From Sphingopyxis alaskensis RB2256 (lineage in GTDB: Bacteria > Pseudomonadota > Alphaproteobacteria > Sphingomonadales > Sphingomonadaceae): a DNA stretch of 64,000 nucleotides. Made by a program: the position numbers and the translations under genes. Where the stretch lies: contig NC_008048.1 in assembly GCF_000013985.1 (NCBI RefSeq), forward strand, positions 248,001 to 312,000, written 5' to 3'. The notes beneath the pieces are model-generated. The model worked only from the letters and a program-made list of their open reading frames with translations, searched no databases and was not told the origin of the DNA. Below, one piece after another: positions 52,413 to 61,458 of this stretch; the first letter of the stretch is position 1; every line of letters begins with the position of its first letter.

Positions 52413-53032
52413 TCGTCGGCCACCGTCGCCAGCAGCGCCGCCACCATTTGCCCCAGCACCTCGCCCGCTTCCTCGGCCGACAGCCCCTGGTCGTGGCGCA
52501 GCGTGCGCCAGGTGTGGAAGGAAAGCGCGGCGCACAGCGCCTCGACGGTGATGCGGTCGGTGAGCACATGACCGGGCAGCAGGCGCAGGATCAGCTCGCG
52601 TTCGAGCATCACGACACGGCTGTACTGACCCATCAGGAAGGGCGACTGATAGCGTTTGATGTTCGCCGCAAGGCGAAAGGGCAGCGTCGTTTCAAAGACA
52701 CGAATGCGGCGCCGCACCAGTTCGCGGACATTGGCGCGCCACGGCTGGTCGGGATAGGGCGCCGTGACGATCGGCATCACGCGGTCGGTGACCGTCGCGG
52801 TGATTTCGGAATAGAGCGCGTCCATATCGTCGAAATGGCGGAACACGGTACGCAGGCCGATGCCCGCTTCCTCAGCGACACGCGCGGCGCTCGGCGACAA
52901 ATCGCCCGCGACGATCAGCTCCATCATCGCCTCGACGATGCGCTTGTGGCTCGACCGGCTGCGCGCGCGGCGGCCGTCGATCCGCTCGGCGCCGCTTCGC
53001 GCCGCTTCCGATTTCGTCACCCCGGTCGTCAT
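52409..53032 (-). CDS. TetR family transcriptional regulator
   Basis: 207 residues from MTTGVTKSEAARSG. HTH: RIVEAMMELIVAGDLSPSAARVAEEAGIGLRTVFRHFDDMDAL. The C-terminal ligand domain is of the TetR_C_33-like type, with no close match recognised. It is divergent from the second sulfatase and coupled to the FGE gene, making it the probable regulator of the sulfatase cluster. Confidence 0.85.
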   Translation of the reverse strand: MTTGVTKSEAARSGAERIDGRRARSRSSHKRIVEAMMELIVAGDLSPSAARVAEEAGIGLRTVFRHFDDMDALYSEITATVTDRVMPIVTAPYPDQPWRANVRELVRRRIRVFETTLPFRLAANIKRYQSPFLMGQYSRVVMLERELILRLLPGHVLTDRITVEALCAALSFHTWRTLRHDQGLSAEEAGEVLGQMVAALLATVADE

Positions 53033-53094
53033 CGCATCCTCGCTGGCCCAGCACGCCGCCGACGTCAAACGATCTTGCACTTCGGCGAATATAA

Positions 53095-53111
53095 TGACAC
53101 ATATAGTGCCA
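53095..53111. promoter_or_regulatory. Inverted repeat before the second sulfatase gene
   Basis: TGACAC-ATATA-GTGCCA (five of six arm positions pair), following TATAAT at 53090-53095. It lies in the TetR-sulfatase divergent gap. It is similar in plan, but not in exact bases, to the repeat at 49353. Confidence 0.38.
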
Positions 53112-53154
53112 ATAGTTTTCGGGCAAGCCGAAGCGGCGGGTGAAGGGAGCGGGC

Positions 53155-54786
53155 ATGGCCAATAAATGGGTGGCGCTGGGTGCCATGACGCTGGCGGCGG
53201 TCGGTGGCTATTGGGCCTATGACGCGAACAAATATCGCATCCCCGGCATCGTGCAGGACTGGCGCGAGCCGGTGCAGCCGAACCGGGCGATCGCGTGGCA
53301 GCAAGGGCCGGCGGCGGCGCCGGAGGGCGCGCGGCCGCCGAACATCATCCTGATCGTCGCCGACGACCTGGGCTATAACGACATCAGCCTGAACGGCGGC
53401 GGCGTCGCGGGGATCGTCAAGACGCCGAACATCGATGCGCTGGCGCGTGAGGGGGTCCATTTCACCACCGCCTATGCCGCCAACGCGACCTGCTCGCCCT
53501 CGCGCGCGGCGATGATGACGGGGCGCTATCCGACGCGCTTCGGCTTCGAGTTCACCGCGGTGCCGATCGAGTTCGCCGAAAATCTGGCGCATGGCGAGGG
53601 TGTCGGGCCGCACCGCGCGATCTTTCACGACGAACTGGTGACGCCCGACATCCCGCCCTATCCCCAGATGGGGGTGCCCGCGAGCGAGGTGACAATTGCC
53701 GAAGCGGTGAAGGCGGCGGGCTATCACACGGTTCACATCGGCAAATGGCATCTGGGCGAAGCCCCCGAATTGCAGCCGCACGCCCAGGGCTTCGACGAAA
53801 GCCTGGCGGTGCTGGCGGGCGCGGCAATGCTGCTGCCCGAGGATGACCCCGACGCAGTCAACGCCAAGCTGCCGTGGGATCCGATCGACCGCTTCATCTG
53901 GGCCAATCTGCGCCACGCAGTGACCTTCAACGGCAGCAAGCGGTTTGCCGCGCAGGGGCATATGACCGACTATTTCGCCGACGAGGCGATCAAGGCGATC
54001 GAAGCGAACCGGAACCGGCCCTTTTTCCTCTATCTTGCCTTCACCGCGCCGCACACGCCGCTGCAGGCGACGCGCGCCGATTATGACCGGCTCGCGGCGA
54101 TCAAGGATCACAGGACGCGCGTTTATGGCGCGATGATCGCGCAGATGGACCGGCGGATCGGCGACGTGATGGCCAAGCTGAAGGAGGCCGGGATCGACGA
54201 CAATACGCTCGTCATCTTCACCAGCGACAATGGCGGCGCCTGGTACAACGGGATGCCGGGGCTGAATGCGCCGTTCCGCGGGTGGAAAGCGACCTTTTTC
54301 GAAGGCGGCATCCGGGCGCCGCTGTTCATGCGCTGGCCAGCGCGCATCGCGCCGGGGACCGAGCGCGGCGACGTGACGGGCCATCTCGACCTTTTCGCGA
54401 CGATTGCCGCCGCGGCGGGCGCGGCGCTGCCCGCGGACCGGACGATCGACAGCGAGGATATATTGGCCGGTCCCGCCAAGCGTCCGGCGATGTTCTGGCG
54501 CTCGGGCGATTATCGCGCGGTGCGCGCGGGCGACTGGAAATTGCAGGTGACGAAGCGACCCGAAAAGGCGCGCCTCTATAACCTTGCCGCCGATCCGACC
54601 GAACGGACCGACCTGTCGGCGCGCGAGCCGGCGCGCGTCGCCGAACTCGGCGCGATGATCGAGGCGCAGAACCGGGGCATGGCGACGCCGATCTGGCCGG
54701 GGTTGGTCGAAGGGCCGGTGCGCATCGACGTGCCGCTGAACACGCCGTGGCAGGACGGGCAGGATTATATCTATTGGACCAACTGA
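53155..54786 (+). CDS. Membrane-anchored sulfatase, second copy
   Basis: 543 residues from MANKWVALGAMTLAAVGGYW, an N-terminal signal anchor; AGGGAG precedes the ATG. Sulfatase domain: NIILIVADDLGYNDISLNG, formylglycine motif CSPSR with Cys113, HIGKWHLGE, and FTSDNGGAWYNG near residue 360. The layout differs from the first sulfatase (anchor at the front rather than the end), so the two are not a recent duplication. The LacI regulator gene begins 50 bases downstream. Confidence 0.9.
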   Translation: MANKWVALGAMTLAAVGGYWAYDANKYRIPGIVQDWREPVQPNRAIAWQQGPAAAPEGARPPNIILIVADDLGYNDISLNGGGVAGIVKTPNIDALAREGVHFTTAYAANATCSPSRAAMMTGRYPTRFGFEFTAVPIEFAENLAHGEGVGPHRAIFHDELVTPDIPPYPQMGVPASEVTIAEAVKAAGYHTVHIGKWHLGEAPELQPHAQGFDESLAVLAGAAMLLPEDDPDAVNAKLPWDPIDRFIWANLRHAVTFNGSKRFAAQGHMTDYFADEAIKAIEANRNRPFFLYLAFTAPHTPLQATRADYDRLAAIKDHRTRVYGAMIAQMDRRIGDVMAKLKEAGIDDNTLVIFTSDNGGAWYNGMPGLNAPFRGWKATFFEGGIRAPLFMRWPARIAPGTERGDVTGHLDLFATIAAAAGAALPADRTIDSEDILAGPAKRPAMFWRSGDYRAVRAGDWKLQVTKRPEKARLYNLAADPTERTDLSAREPARVAELGAMIEAQNRGMATPIWPGLVEGPVRIDVPLNTPWQDGQDYIYWTN

Positions 54787-54836
54787 TCGCGTCTGACCGC
54801 TTGTGAAACAAGGCCGCCGCACGTTAAGGGGCGGGG

Positions 54837-55844
54837 ATGGCAAAGGGATCGGGGTCCAATGGCGGCGGCAACGCGCGCCCGACGATGGCGGACATCGCGA
54901 ACGAACTCGGTCTTGCCAAGATCACCGTCTCGCGCGCGCTGTCGAACCCGTCGAGCGTCAAGGAAAGCACGCGGCGGCTGGTCCGTGAAACCGCCGAGCG
55001 CATGGGATATCGGCTCAACGTATCGGCGCGCAACCTGCGCCAACAGCGTACGCGCACGATCGCGGTGGTGATCGAAATGACGCCGTCGCACGAACGCTTG
55101 ATGAGCGAGCCCTATCCGCTGCTGCTGCTCGGCGGCATCATGCAGGAACTGACCGCGGCCGGGCAGAATATGGTGCTGACGACGATCGACCTGTTCACCG
55201 CGGCGCCGCCCTCGGCCGATGGTGTCATCCTGCTGGGGCAGGGGGTGCATGACGATGCCGCCGCAGTGATCGAAGCGACCGGGCTGCCCTATGTGGTTTG
55301 GGGTGCCGAACATGGCCCGCCGGGGCGCATCGTCGTCGGCAGCGACAACCGCGAGGGCGGACGGCTCGCTGCCGACCATCTGCTCGGCCGCGGATGCCGC
55401 CGCCTCCTGTTCCTCGGCGATGCCGAACATGGCGAGGCCGAGGACCGGCTGCGCGGGTTCGAGGCGCGCGTCGCGGCGTCGGACGCCGCGATCGTCGGCA
55501 ATATCCCCTGCGCCTTCACCCTGCCCGCGGGGCGCGAAGCGGTAGGGCCGCTGCTCGACGCGCGCGGCCTCGATTTCGACGGCATATTTGCGGCGAGCGA
55601 TGCGATCGCGATGGGCGCGATCGAGGCGTTGCAGGCGCGCGGCCACCGTGTGCCGGGCGAGGTGTCGGTCGTCGGCTTCGACGATTCGCCCGGCGCCGCG
55701 CTCTTTTCGCCGTCGCTCACCAGCATCCGGCAGGACTGGGCGGTGGGCGGCGAACTGCTGGCACAAAAAGTGCTCGCCAAGGTGGCGGGCCAGCCGGTCG
55801 AGTCGCGCGCGATGCCGGTGGTTCTGGTCAAGCGCGAAAGCTGA
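54837..55844 (+). CDS. LacI family transcriptional regulator
   Basis: 335 residues. N-terminal HTH: TMADIANELGLAKITVSRALSNP, with the hinge near residue 60; the periplasmic-binding-like effector domain runs RTIAVVIEMTPSHERL to VSVVGFDDSPGAALFSPSLTSIRQD. A 42-base palindrome lies 39 bases downstream of its stop, before the phosphorylase gene. It most likely represses that operon until a sugar is present. Confidence 0.92.
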   Translation: MAKGSGSNGGGNARPTMADIANELGLAKITVSRALSNPSSVKESTRRLVRETAERMGYRLNVSARNLRQQRTRTIAVVIEMTPSHERLMSEPYPLLLLGGIMQELTAAGQNMVLTTIDLFTAAPPSADGVILLGQGVHDDAAAVIEATGLPYVVWGAEHGPPGRIVVGSDNREGGRLAADHLLGRGCRRLLFLGDAEHGEAEDRLRGFEARVAASDAAIVGNIPCAFTLPAGREAVGPLLDARGLDFDGIFAASDAIAMGAIEALQARGHRVPGEVSVVGFDDSPGAALFSPSLTSIRQDWAVGGELLAQKVLAKVAGQPVESRAMPVVLVKRES

Positions 55845-55883
55845 TATTTCAGACATTTTCCCGGTCGGTCACGCGCCTTTGAC

Positions 55884-55925
55884 CGCGAAATGGTATCGAT
55901 ACCTTGACATCGATACCATTTCGCG
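55884..55925. promoter_or_regulatory. LacI-type operator, 42-base palindrome
   Basis: Perfect 17-base arms CGCGAAATGGTATCGAT and ATCGATACCATTTCGCG around ACCTTGAC. Each arm side carries GGTATCGATACC-like symmetry, and TTGACA (55904-55909) in the centre may be the -35, so repressor binding would shut the promoter. Confidence 0.85.
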
Positions 55926-55980
55926 CGAAACAGCATCGAGAGCGAAGGCCGGAGCAGCCTTCGCCGCGGGTGAGGATATT

Positions 55981-58941
55981 GTGGCGACCATCGAACAGTC
56001 TCTGGAACCGATGCGGCTCGTCCGGCGCGGAGCGGCGGGCGAAGACGCCACCGCGCGGGCGCTGTTCGCACTCGCCAACGGACTCGTCGGGGTCGAGGGC
56101 ATGGCCGACGAGCTCGCGGTCGCATCCTGCGCCTATCTGCCCGACGCCTATATCCGCCGCCCGATCACCTATCACGAGAGCTTCCCCGGCTATGCGAGCG
56201 CGACCGATACGCGCATCGCCTGTCCGAGCCCGGTGCTGCTGCGGCTCGAGATCGACGGGCGGGCGGTCGATTTTGCCGCCGCCGACCTGCTCGACAGTGA
56301 AATCGCGCTCGACCTTGCGAGCGGGCAGGTGCAGCGCCGATCGCGCTGGCGGCTTGCCGGTGGGCGCACGATCGAGATCGCCGCCGAACGCATCGTCCCG
56401 CTGGATGGCGGCGCGCTCGTCGCCTCGCGCCTTCATATCCGCCCGGTCGATTTCGGCGGCGCGGTCGCGGCATGGCTGACCTATGGTTTCGACAGCGCCG
56501 CGCTCCACAAAGGCGATGCCGACGATCCGCGCATTTCGGGGCGCCTGCGCGCCCTGTGGCGCCTGACATCCCCCCTGCCGGGCGATGCTTCGTCGGTTAC
56601 GCGCTTCGCGCAGGATGCCGTCGAGCTTGCCTATCGCCAGCATGTCGCCTGTCCCGACGCCGCCGTCGCCGCGACCGAGGCGGGCCATGTCGTGCGCGGC
56701 GAACTGGTCGCCGGCGGCACTCTGACGATCGACCGGGTGGTCGCGCTGGCCGCGGCCCGCGGTCGCCCGGTCGATCTTGCCGCGCTGGACGATGGCGATG
56801 CCGATTTCGATGCGCTCGCCGAGCGCCAGCGCGCAGCGGTGCAGCGATTGTGGGACGCCGCCGACCTCGCGATCGACGGCGACGATGCGCTGGCGGCGGC
56901 GCTGCGCTTCGACCTGTTCCAGCTCCACCAGTCGGCGAGCCGCGATCCGAACCACAGCATTGGCGCCAAGGGGCTGACCGGCGAGGGTTATGAGGGTCAT
57001 TATTTCTGGGACGCCGAAACCTTCATGCTGCCGGTGCTCGCGTTGCAGGCGCCCGAAAAGGCGCGCGTGCTGATCGCCTACCGGATCGGCAAGCTCGACG
57101 CCGCGCGCGCCCATGCCCGCGCGATCGGCCATCGGAACGGCGCACTCTATCCCTGGCGGACGATCGGCGGCGACGAATGTTCGTCGCACTATCCGACTGG
57201 GTCGGCGCAATATCACATAAATGGCGACATCGCCTATGCGCTCGCGCTCGCTGTCGCGGCGACGGGCGACGAGGCTTTGCGCGCCGAAGCCGCCGAGATG
57301 CTGTTCGAGACGGCGCGCATCTGGATGGAGATCGGCGCCTTCGATCCGCGCCGCGGCGGCGCCTTCTGTATCCATGGGGTCACCGGCCCCGATGAGTATT
57401 CGGCGCTGGTCGACAATGATTTTTACACCAATGCGATTGCGCGCCGCCATCTGGCCTACGCCGCCGAAACCGCCGATTGGCTCGCTGCGCGCGGCGATCC
57501 GGCGGCGGTGACGCAGCGGATCGGGCTCGACGCCGCGGAGGTTGCCGAATGGCGCCGCGCCGCCGACGCGATGTGGCTGCCCGTCGATAGCGAGCTGGGC
57601 ATCAACCCGCAGGACGATGCCTTCCTCGGCCGCCCCGAACTGCCGGGGCTGGCGCAGCGGGATGGCGAAGGCCCGCTGCTGATGCGCTATCACCCGATGA
57701 TCCTCTTTCGCCACCGGGTCGCGAAGCAGGGCAATGTGGTGCAGGCGATGGCGATGGATCTGGTCGCCATGCCGCTCGCGCAGCAACGGCGCAATCTCGA
57801 CTATTATACGCGCGTCACGACGCATGATTCGACGCTGTCGTCGGTGTCCTTCGCGATCGCCGCGGCGCGGCTCGGCGACGAACCGGCAGCATTGGACTTC
57901 ATGCGCGAATGCGCGCTCGTCGACCTGGAGGATCGCCACGGCAACACATCGCACGGGCTGCACATGGCGGCGCTCGCGGGAAGCTGGCTGGTTCTGGCAG
58001 AGGGCTGGGGCGGGCTGCGCCTCGACGGCGCGGCGCCCGCGTTCCGGCCGCAGCTTCCCGCCGCATGGACGGGGTATCGCTTCCGCCTGCAATGGCGGGG
58101 TAGCGTGATCGAAACAGCGGTCGACGCTGCGGGCGCGACCTATCGCCTGCTCGCGGGCGCGCCGCTGGACATCACCGACCATGGCCGCGCGCTGACCGTC
58201 GGCGCCGATCGGGTCTTTGCCCCGCGCCCGGCGCTGAAGGGCGTGATCTTCGACCTCGACGGCGTGCTCACCGACACCGCCGAGGATCATTATCAGGCGT
58301 GGCAGGCGCTCGCCGACGCGCACGGGCTGACGTTCGACCGCGAAGCGAACCATGCGCTGAAGGGCGTCGATCGCGCCGGATCGCTGCGGCTGATCCTCGA
58401 ACAAACGGGCAAGGCAGTCGAGCCGCCGAAGTTCGAGGCGATGCTGGCGGAGAAAAACGCCACCTATGTCGCGCGGCTCCGGGGCTATTCGCCCGCCAAT
58501 TTGTTCGCTGGCGTCGAGCGGCTATTCGCTGCCCTGCGCGCCGCGGGACTGAAAATCGGCCTGGCTTCGGCCAGCCGTAACGCGCGTGACGTGGTGGCGC
58601 GGCTCGGCATCGCCGATGCGTTCGATTTTATCGCCGACGCGGGTGCGGTGACGCACCCCAAGCCGGCGCCCGACATTTTCCTGGCCTGTGCCGATGGCAT
58701 GGGCCTGTCCCCGGACCAGTGCATCGGTGTCGAAGATGCGCGCGCCGGAATAACGGCCATCCATGCGGCGGGCATGGTGGCCATTGGCATCGGGTCTGAA
58801 GAGGCGCTGCCCGATGCCGACATTCACGTCCCCGCCATCGGCGACCTCACGCTCGGTCAGATCCTGTCGGCAGAACAGGAAACGGCCGCGCGCGGGCGCC
58901 GGACAGGCAGAACAGTCAATGCGGAGGATTTGTCATGTTGA
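55981..58941 (+). CDS. GH65 disaccharide phosphorylase fused to beta-phosphoglucomutase
   Basis: 986 residues from GTG with GAGGA upstream. Residues 1-745 are a GH65 family protein: YITYHESFPG-like N-terminal region, GAKGLTGEGYEGHYFWDAETFMLPV, catalytic Glu472 in HGVTGPDEYS and the phosphate loop THDSTLSSVS. Residues 755-970 are a HAD beta-phosphoglucomutase (VIFDLDGVLTDTAEDHYQAW; Asp758 and Asp760; GLASASRN; THPKPAPDIFL). Phosphorolysis gives beta-glucose 1-phosphate, which the second domain turns into glucose 6-phosphate. Separate genes are the rule (YcjT/YcjU in Escherichia coli). The TonB receptor gene overlaps its end by seven bases. Confidence 0.92.
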   Translation: MATIEQSLEPMRLVRRGAAGEDATARALFALANGLVGVEGMADELAVASCAYLPDAYIRRPITYHESFPGYASATDTRIACPSPVLLRLEIDGRAVDFAAADLLDSEIALDLASGQVQRRSRWRLAGGRTIEIAAERIVPLDGGALVASRLHIRPVDFGGAVAAWLTYGFDSAALHKGDADDPRISGRLRALWRLTSPLPGDASSVTRFAQDAVELAYRQHVACPDAAVAATEAGHVVRGELVAGGTLTIDRVVALAAARGRPVDLAALDDGDADFDALAERQRAAVQRLWDAADLAIDGDDALAAALRFDLFQLHQSASRDPNHSIGAKGLTGEGYEGHYFWDAETFMLPVLALQAPEKARVLIAYRIGKLDAARAHARAIGHRNGALYPWRTIGGDECSSHYPTGSAQYHINGDIAYALALAVAATGDEALRAEAAEMLFETARIWMEIGAFDPRRGGAFCIHGVTGPDEYSALVDNDFYTNAIARRHLAYAAETADWLAARGDPAAVTQRIGLDAAEVAEWRRAADAMWLPVDSELGINPQDDAFLGRPELPGLAQRDGEGPLLMRYHPMILFRHRVAKQGNVVQAMAMDLVAMPLAQQRRNLDYYTRVTTHDSTLSSVSFAIAAARLGDEPAALDFMRECALVDLEDRHGNTSHGLHMAALAGSWLVLAEGWGGLRLDGAAPAFRPQLPAAWTGYRFRLQWRGSVIETAVDAAGATYRLLAGAPLDITDHGRALTVGADRVFAPRPALKGVIFDLDGVLTDTAEDHYQAWQALADAHGLTFDREANHALKGVDRAGSLRLILEQTGKAVEPPKFEAMLAEKNATYVARLRGYSPANLFAGVERLFAALRAAGLKIGLASASRNARDVVARLGIADAFDFIADAGAVTHPKPAPDIFLACADGMGLSPDQCIGVEDARAGITAIHAAGMVAIGIGSEEALPDADIHVPAIGDLTLGQILSAEQETAARGRRTGRTVNAEDLSC

Positions 58942-61295
58942 AGACCACCCACCTGTTGTCGTCGATTGCGCTTTTCGCGCTGCCGATGGCCGCGCACGCT
59001 CAGGAAGCGCCTCTCGACGATGCGGCGCCCGCTGACGAGGAAATCGTCGTCACCGGCACCGCCGGCGGCGGCATCAGCCGTCAGGACGCGGCGTTCGCGA
59101 TCACCAGCATCAATGCCGAGGCGATCGAGCGCGCGGCGCCGAACAGCACCGCCGACCTGTTCAAGGTCATCCCCGGTGTGTCGGCCGAAAGTTCGGGCGG
59201 CCAGAATGGCGCCAACATCTTCGTGCGCGGCTATCCGTCGGGCGGCGACGCCGAGTTCGTCACGCTGACGGTGCAGGGCGTGCCCTTTTTCTCGCCGCCG
59301 ACCTTGTCCTTCCTCGAAAACACGCAGCTGATCCGCATCGACGAGACGATCGAGCGCGTCGAGGCTGTGCGCGGCGGCACCGGCGCATTGTTCGGTAACG
59401 GCCAGCCCGGCCTGACCGTCAACTTCGTCCAGAAAGAGGGCGGGCGCGATTTCGAGGGGCTCGTGAAAGCCAGCATCACCGATTTTGGCGACCTGCGCGG
59501 CGACATGCTGCTGTCAGGGCCGCTCGGCGAGTCGACCAGCTTCATGATCGGCGGCTATTATGCGAGCGGCAACGGCATCCGCGACCCGCGCTTCACCGCC
59601 GAAAAGGGTGGACAGATCACCGCCAATGTCCGGCACGACATGGACCGCGGCTCGATCCTCGTCTTTGCGCGCTACCTCAACGATCGCGGCCAGTGGCTGC
59701 TGCCGATCCCGGTGGTGCGCGACGGCGACAAGGTGCGCCAGTTCGGCAATATCGACCCCGGCACCGGCGTGCTTGCGGGGCCTGAAACGCGATTGAGCCT
59801 GCTGCCCGACGGGACGCGCGCCGACCTCGCCGACGGGCGCGGCGCCGACCTTGTCAACCTTGGCACCAATTTCGATTATGAGATCGGCGACGGGCTGCAA
59901 TTGCGCTACCGCGCGAGCTACCTCAAGGGCGACGCCGACACGACGGGTCTCGTGCCCGCGAGCACCGCGACCAGCGCCGATGCCTATGCCGCCTCGCTCG
60001 GCAGCACGATCGGCAGCCTCACCTATGTCAACGGTGGGCAGGCGGTCGCGGGCAGCCAGCCGGTGATCCGCGCGGGCACCTGGATCGTGCGCAAGCAGAT
60101 CGAGGATTTCACCAACGACCTTGCGGTCGAATGGGACAGCGGCAACAACAAGTTCACCGTCGGCGCCTATTATTCGGACTTCTCGTCGAACGACCAGTGG
60201 AACCTCGGCAACGTCCAGCTGCTCACCGCCGAAACGAACGCGCGCCTTCTGAACCTCGTGCTCGCCAACGGACAGGTCGCGACCGACCGCGGCTTCACAC
60301 AGGGAAGCTTTTTCAACGTCAACGCCGCCTATGACGGGCGCGAATATGCCTTTTATGCGGTCGACGAGTTTCAGGTGACGCCCGAGCTGCGGCTCGACGC
60401 GGGCATCCGTTACCAGCATTACAAGGCGAGCGGGACGCTGGAGAACAATGATTTTGGCGTGAATGTCGATGGCGATCCCGACACGCTCTACGACAATGGC
60501 ACCGCGGTGCTCAACGGCACCTTCCGCAATATCGCGTACAAGAAGGGCTCATGGTCGTGGACGGTCGGCGCCAATTACGACATCTCCTCGTCGGTTGGCG
60601 TCTATGCGCGTTACAATCGCGGCAACACCAACCCCTTCTTCGACAATCTGCGCGACGGGATTTTCGTGTCGCCGCGCGTCGACAATTATGAAGGCGGGGT
60701 GAAAGTGCGCACCGATCTGCTCTCGCTCTATGCCACCCTGTTTCACACGCGATTCCGCGGGCTGGCGACGACTGTGATCACCAATGGCGCGCCGATCGCG
60801 TCGATCGGGGGGGCACGCAGCACCGGGGTCGAGATCGAAGGACAGATTCGCCCGATCGACAATGTCTCGATCGCCTTTTCGGGCACCTGGCTCGATGCGA
60901 AATATCGGAACTTCTTCGCCGATGGCGGGGCGACCGACCTGTCGGGCAACCGGGTGCAACGCCAGCCGAAGTGGCAGTGGCGCGTGACCCCGGCCTATGA
61001 CATTCCCTTCGGCAACGACGGCAAGGTCTCGCTCTATTCGACCTTCACCTATGTCGGCGACCGTTTCTCCGACACCGCGAACACCCAGTCGCTGCCCAAT
61101 TATTTCAAGATCGACGCCGGGATCAGCGTCGATGTGAACCAGGCGCTCAGCTTTGCGGTGACCGCGGACAATCTGACCGACAAGGTCGGGCTGACCGAAG
61201 GCGATCCGCGCCAGCTCGGCGCCGGCAGCCAGGTCGTCAACGCGCGGCCGATCCTTGGCCGCTCGTTCCGCTTCAGCGCGGCGTACAGGTTCTGA
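58935..61295 (+). CDS. TonB-dependent outer membrane receptor
   Basis: 786 residues. Signal peptide MLKTTHLLSSIALFALPMAAHA, then a TonB-box-like EEIVVTGT, plug domain (RQDAAFAITSINAEAIERAAP to VQKEGG) and a beta-barrel ending in aromatic RFSAAYRF. It overlaps the phosphorylase stop by seven bases (ATGTTGA), so it is cotranslated with the sugar-cleaving enzyme and is the likely importer of its substrate. A strong terminator follows. Confidence 0.92.
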   Translation: MLKTTHLLSSIALFALPMAAHAQEAPLDDAAPADEEIVVTGTAGGGISRQDAAFAITSINAEAIERAAPNSTADLFKVIPGVSAESSGGQNGANIFVRGYPSGGDAEFVTLTVQGVPFFSPPTLSFLENTQLIRIDETIERVEAVRGGTGALFGNGQPGLTVNFVQKEGGRDFEGLVKASITDFGDLRGDMLLSGPLGESTSFMIGGYYASGNGIRDPRFTAEKGGQITANVRHDMDRGSILVFARYLNDRGQWLLPIPVVRDGDKVRQFGNIDPGTGVLAGPETRLSLLPDGTRADLADGRGADLVNLGTNFDYEIGDGLQLRYRASYLKGDADTTGLVPASTATSADAYAASLGSTIGSLTYVNGGQAVAGSQPVIRAGTWIVRKQIEDFTNDLAVEWDSGNNKFTVGAYYSDFSSNDQWNLGNVQLLTAETNARLLNLVLANGQVATDRGFTQGSFFNVNAAYDGREYAFYAVDEFQVTPELRLDAGIRYQHYKASGTLENNDFGVNVDGDPDTLYDNGTAVLNGTFRNIAYKKGSWSWTVGANYDISSSVGVYARYNRGNTNPFFDNLRDGIFVSPRVDNYEGGVKVRTDLLSLYATLFHTRFRGLATTVITNGAPIASIGGARSTGVEIEGQIRPIDNVSIAFSGTWLDAKYRNFFADGGATDLSGNRVQRQPKWQWRVTPAYDIPFGNDGKVSLYSTFTYVGDRFSDTANTQSLPNYFKIDAGISVDVNQALSFAVTADNLTDKVGLTEGDPRQLGAGSQVVNARPILGRSFRFSAAYRF

Positions 61296-61309
61296 GTTCA
61301 TCCCTCCCT

Positions 61310-61346
61310 GGGTGGCCGCAGCCTCTTTGCGGCCACCCCTCTTTTT
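61310..61346 (+). terminator. Terminator after the TonB receptor gene
   Basis: GGGTGGCCGCA, loop GCCTCTT, TGCGGCCACCC (11 perfect pairs), then TTTTT. It probably ends or attenuates the phosphorylase-receptor transcript before the MFS gene. Confidence 0.85.
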
Positions 61347-61372
61347 GGGGGAGGTGAGGCGCAACCGACAAA

Positions 61373-61403
61373 ATCCTCCCCATCGCAAGTCGATGGGGAG
61401 GAT
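61373..61403. repeat. Perfect hairpin before the MFS gene
   Basis: ATCCTCCCCATCG, loop CAAGT, CGATGGGGAGGAT. It is a common intergenic hairpin form in sphingomonads; a single copy was seen in this window. Confidence 0.7.
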
Positions 61404-61458
61404 CAGGCGGCCCTACCGCACCCGATACATTCGCCTCCGTCTCGCCTAAGGACATGCC

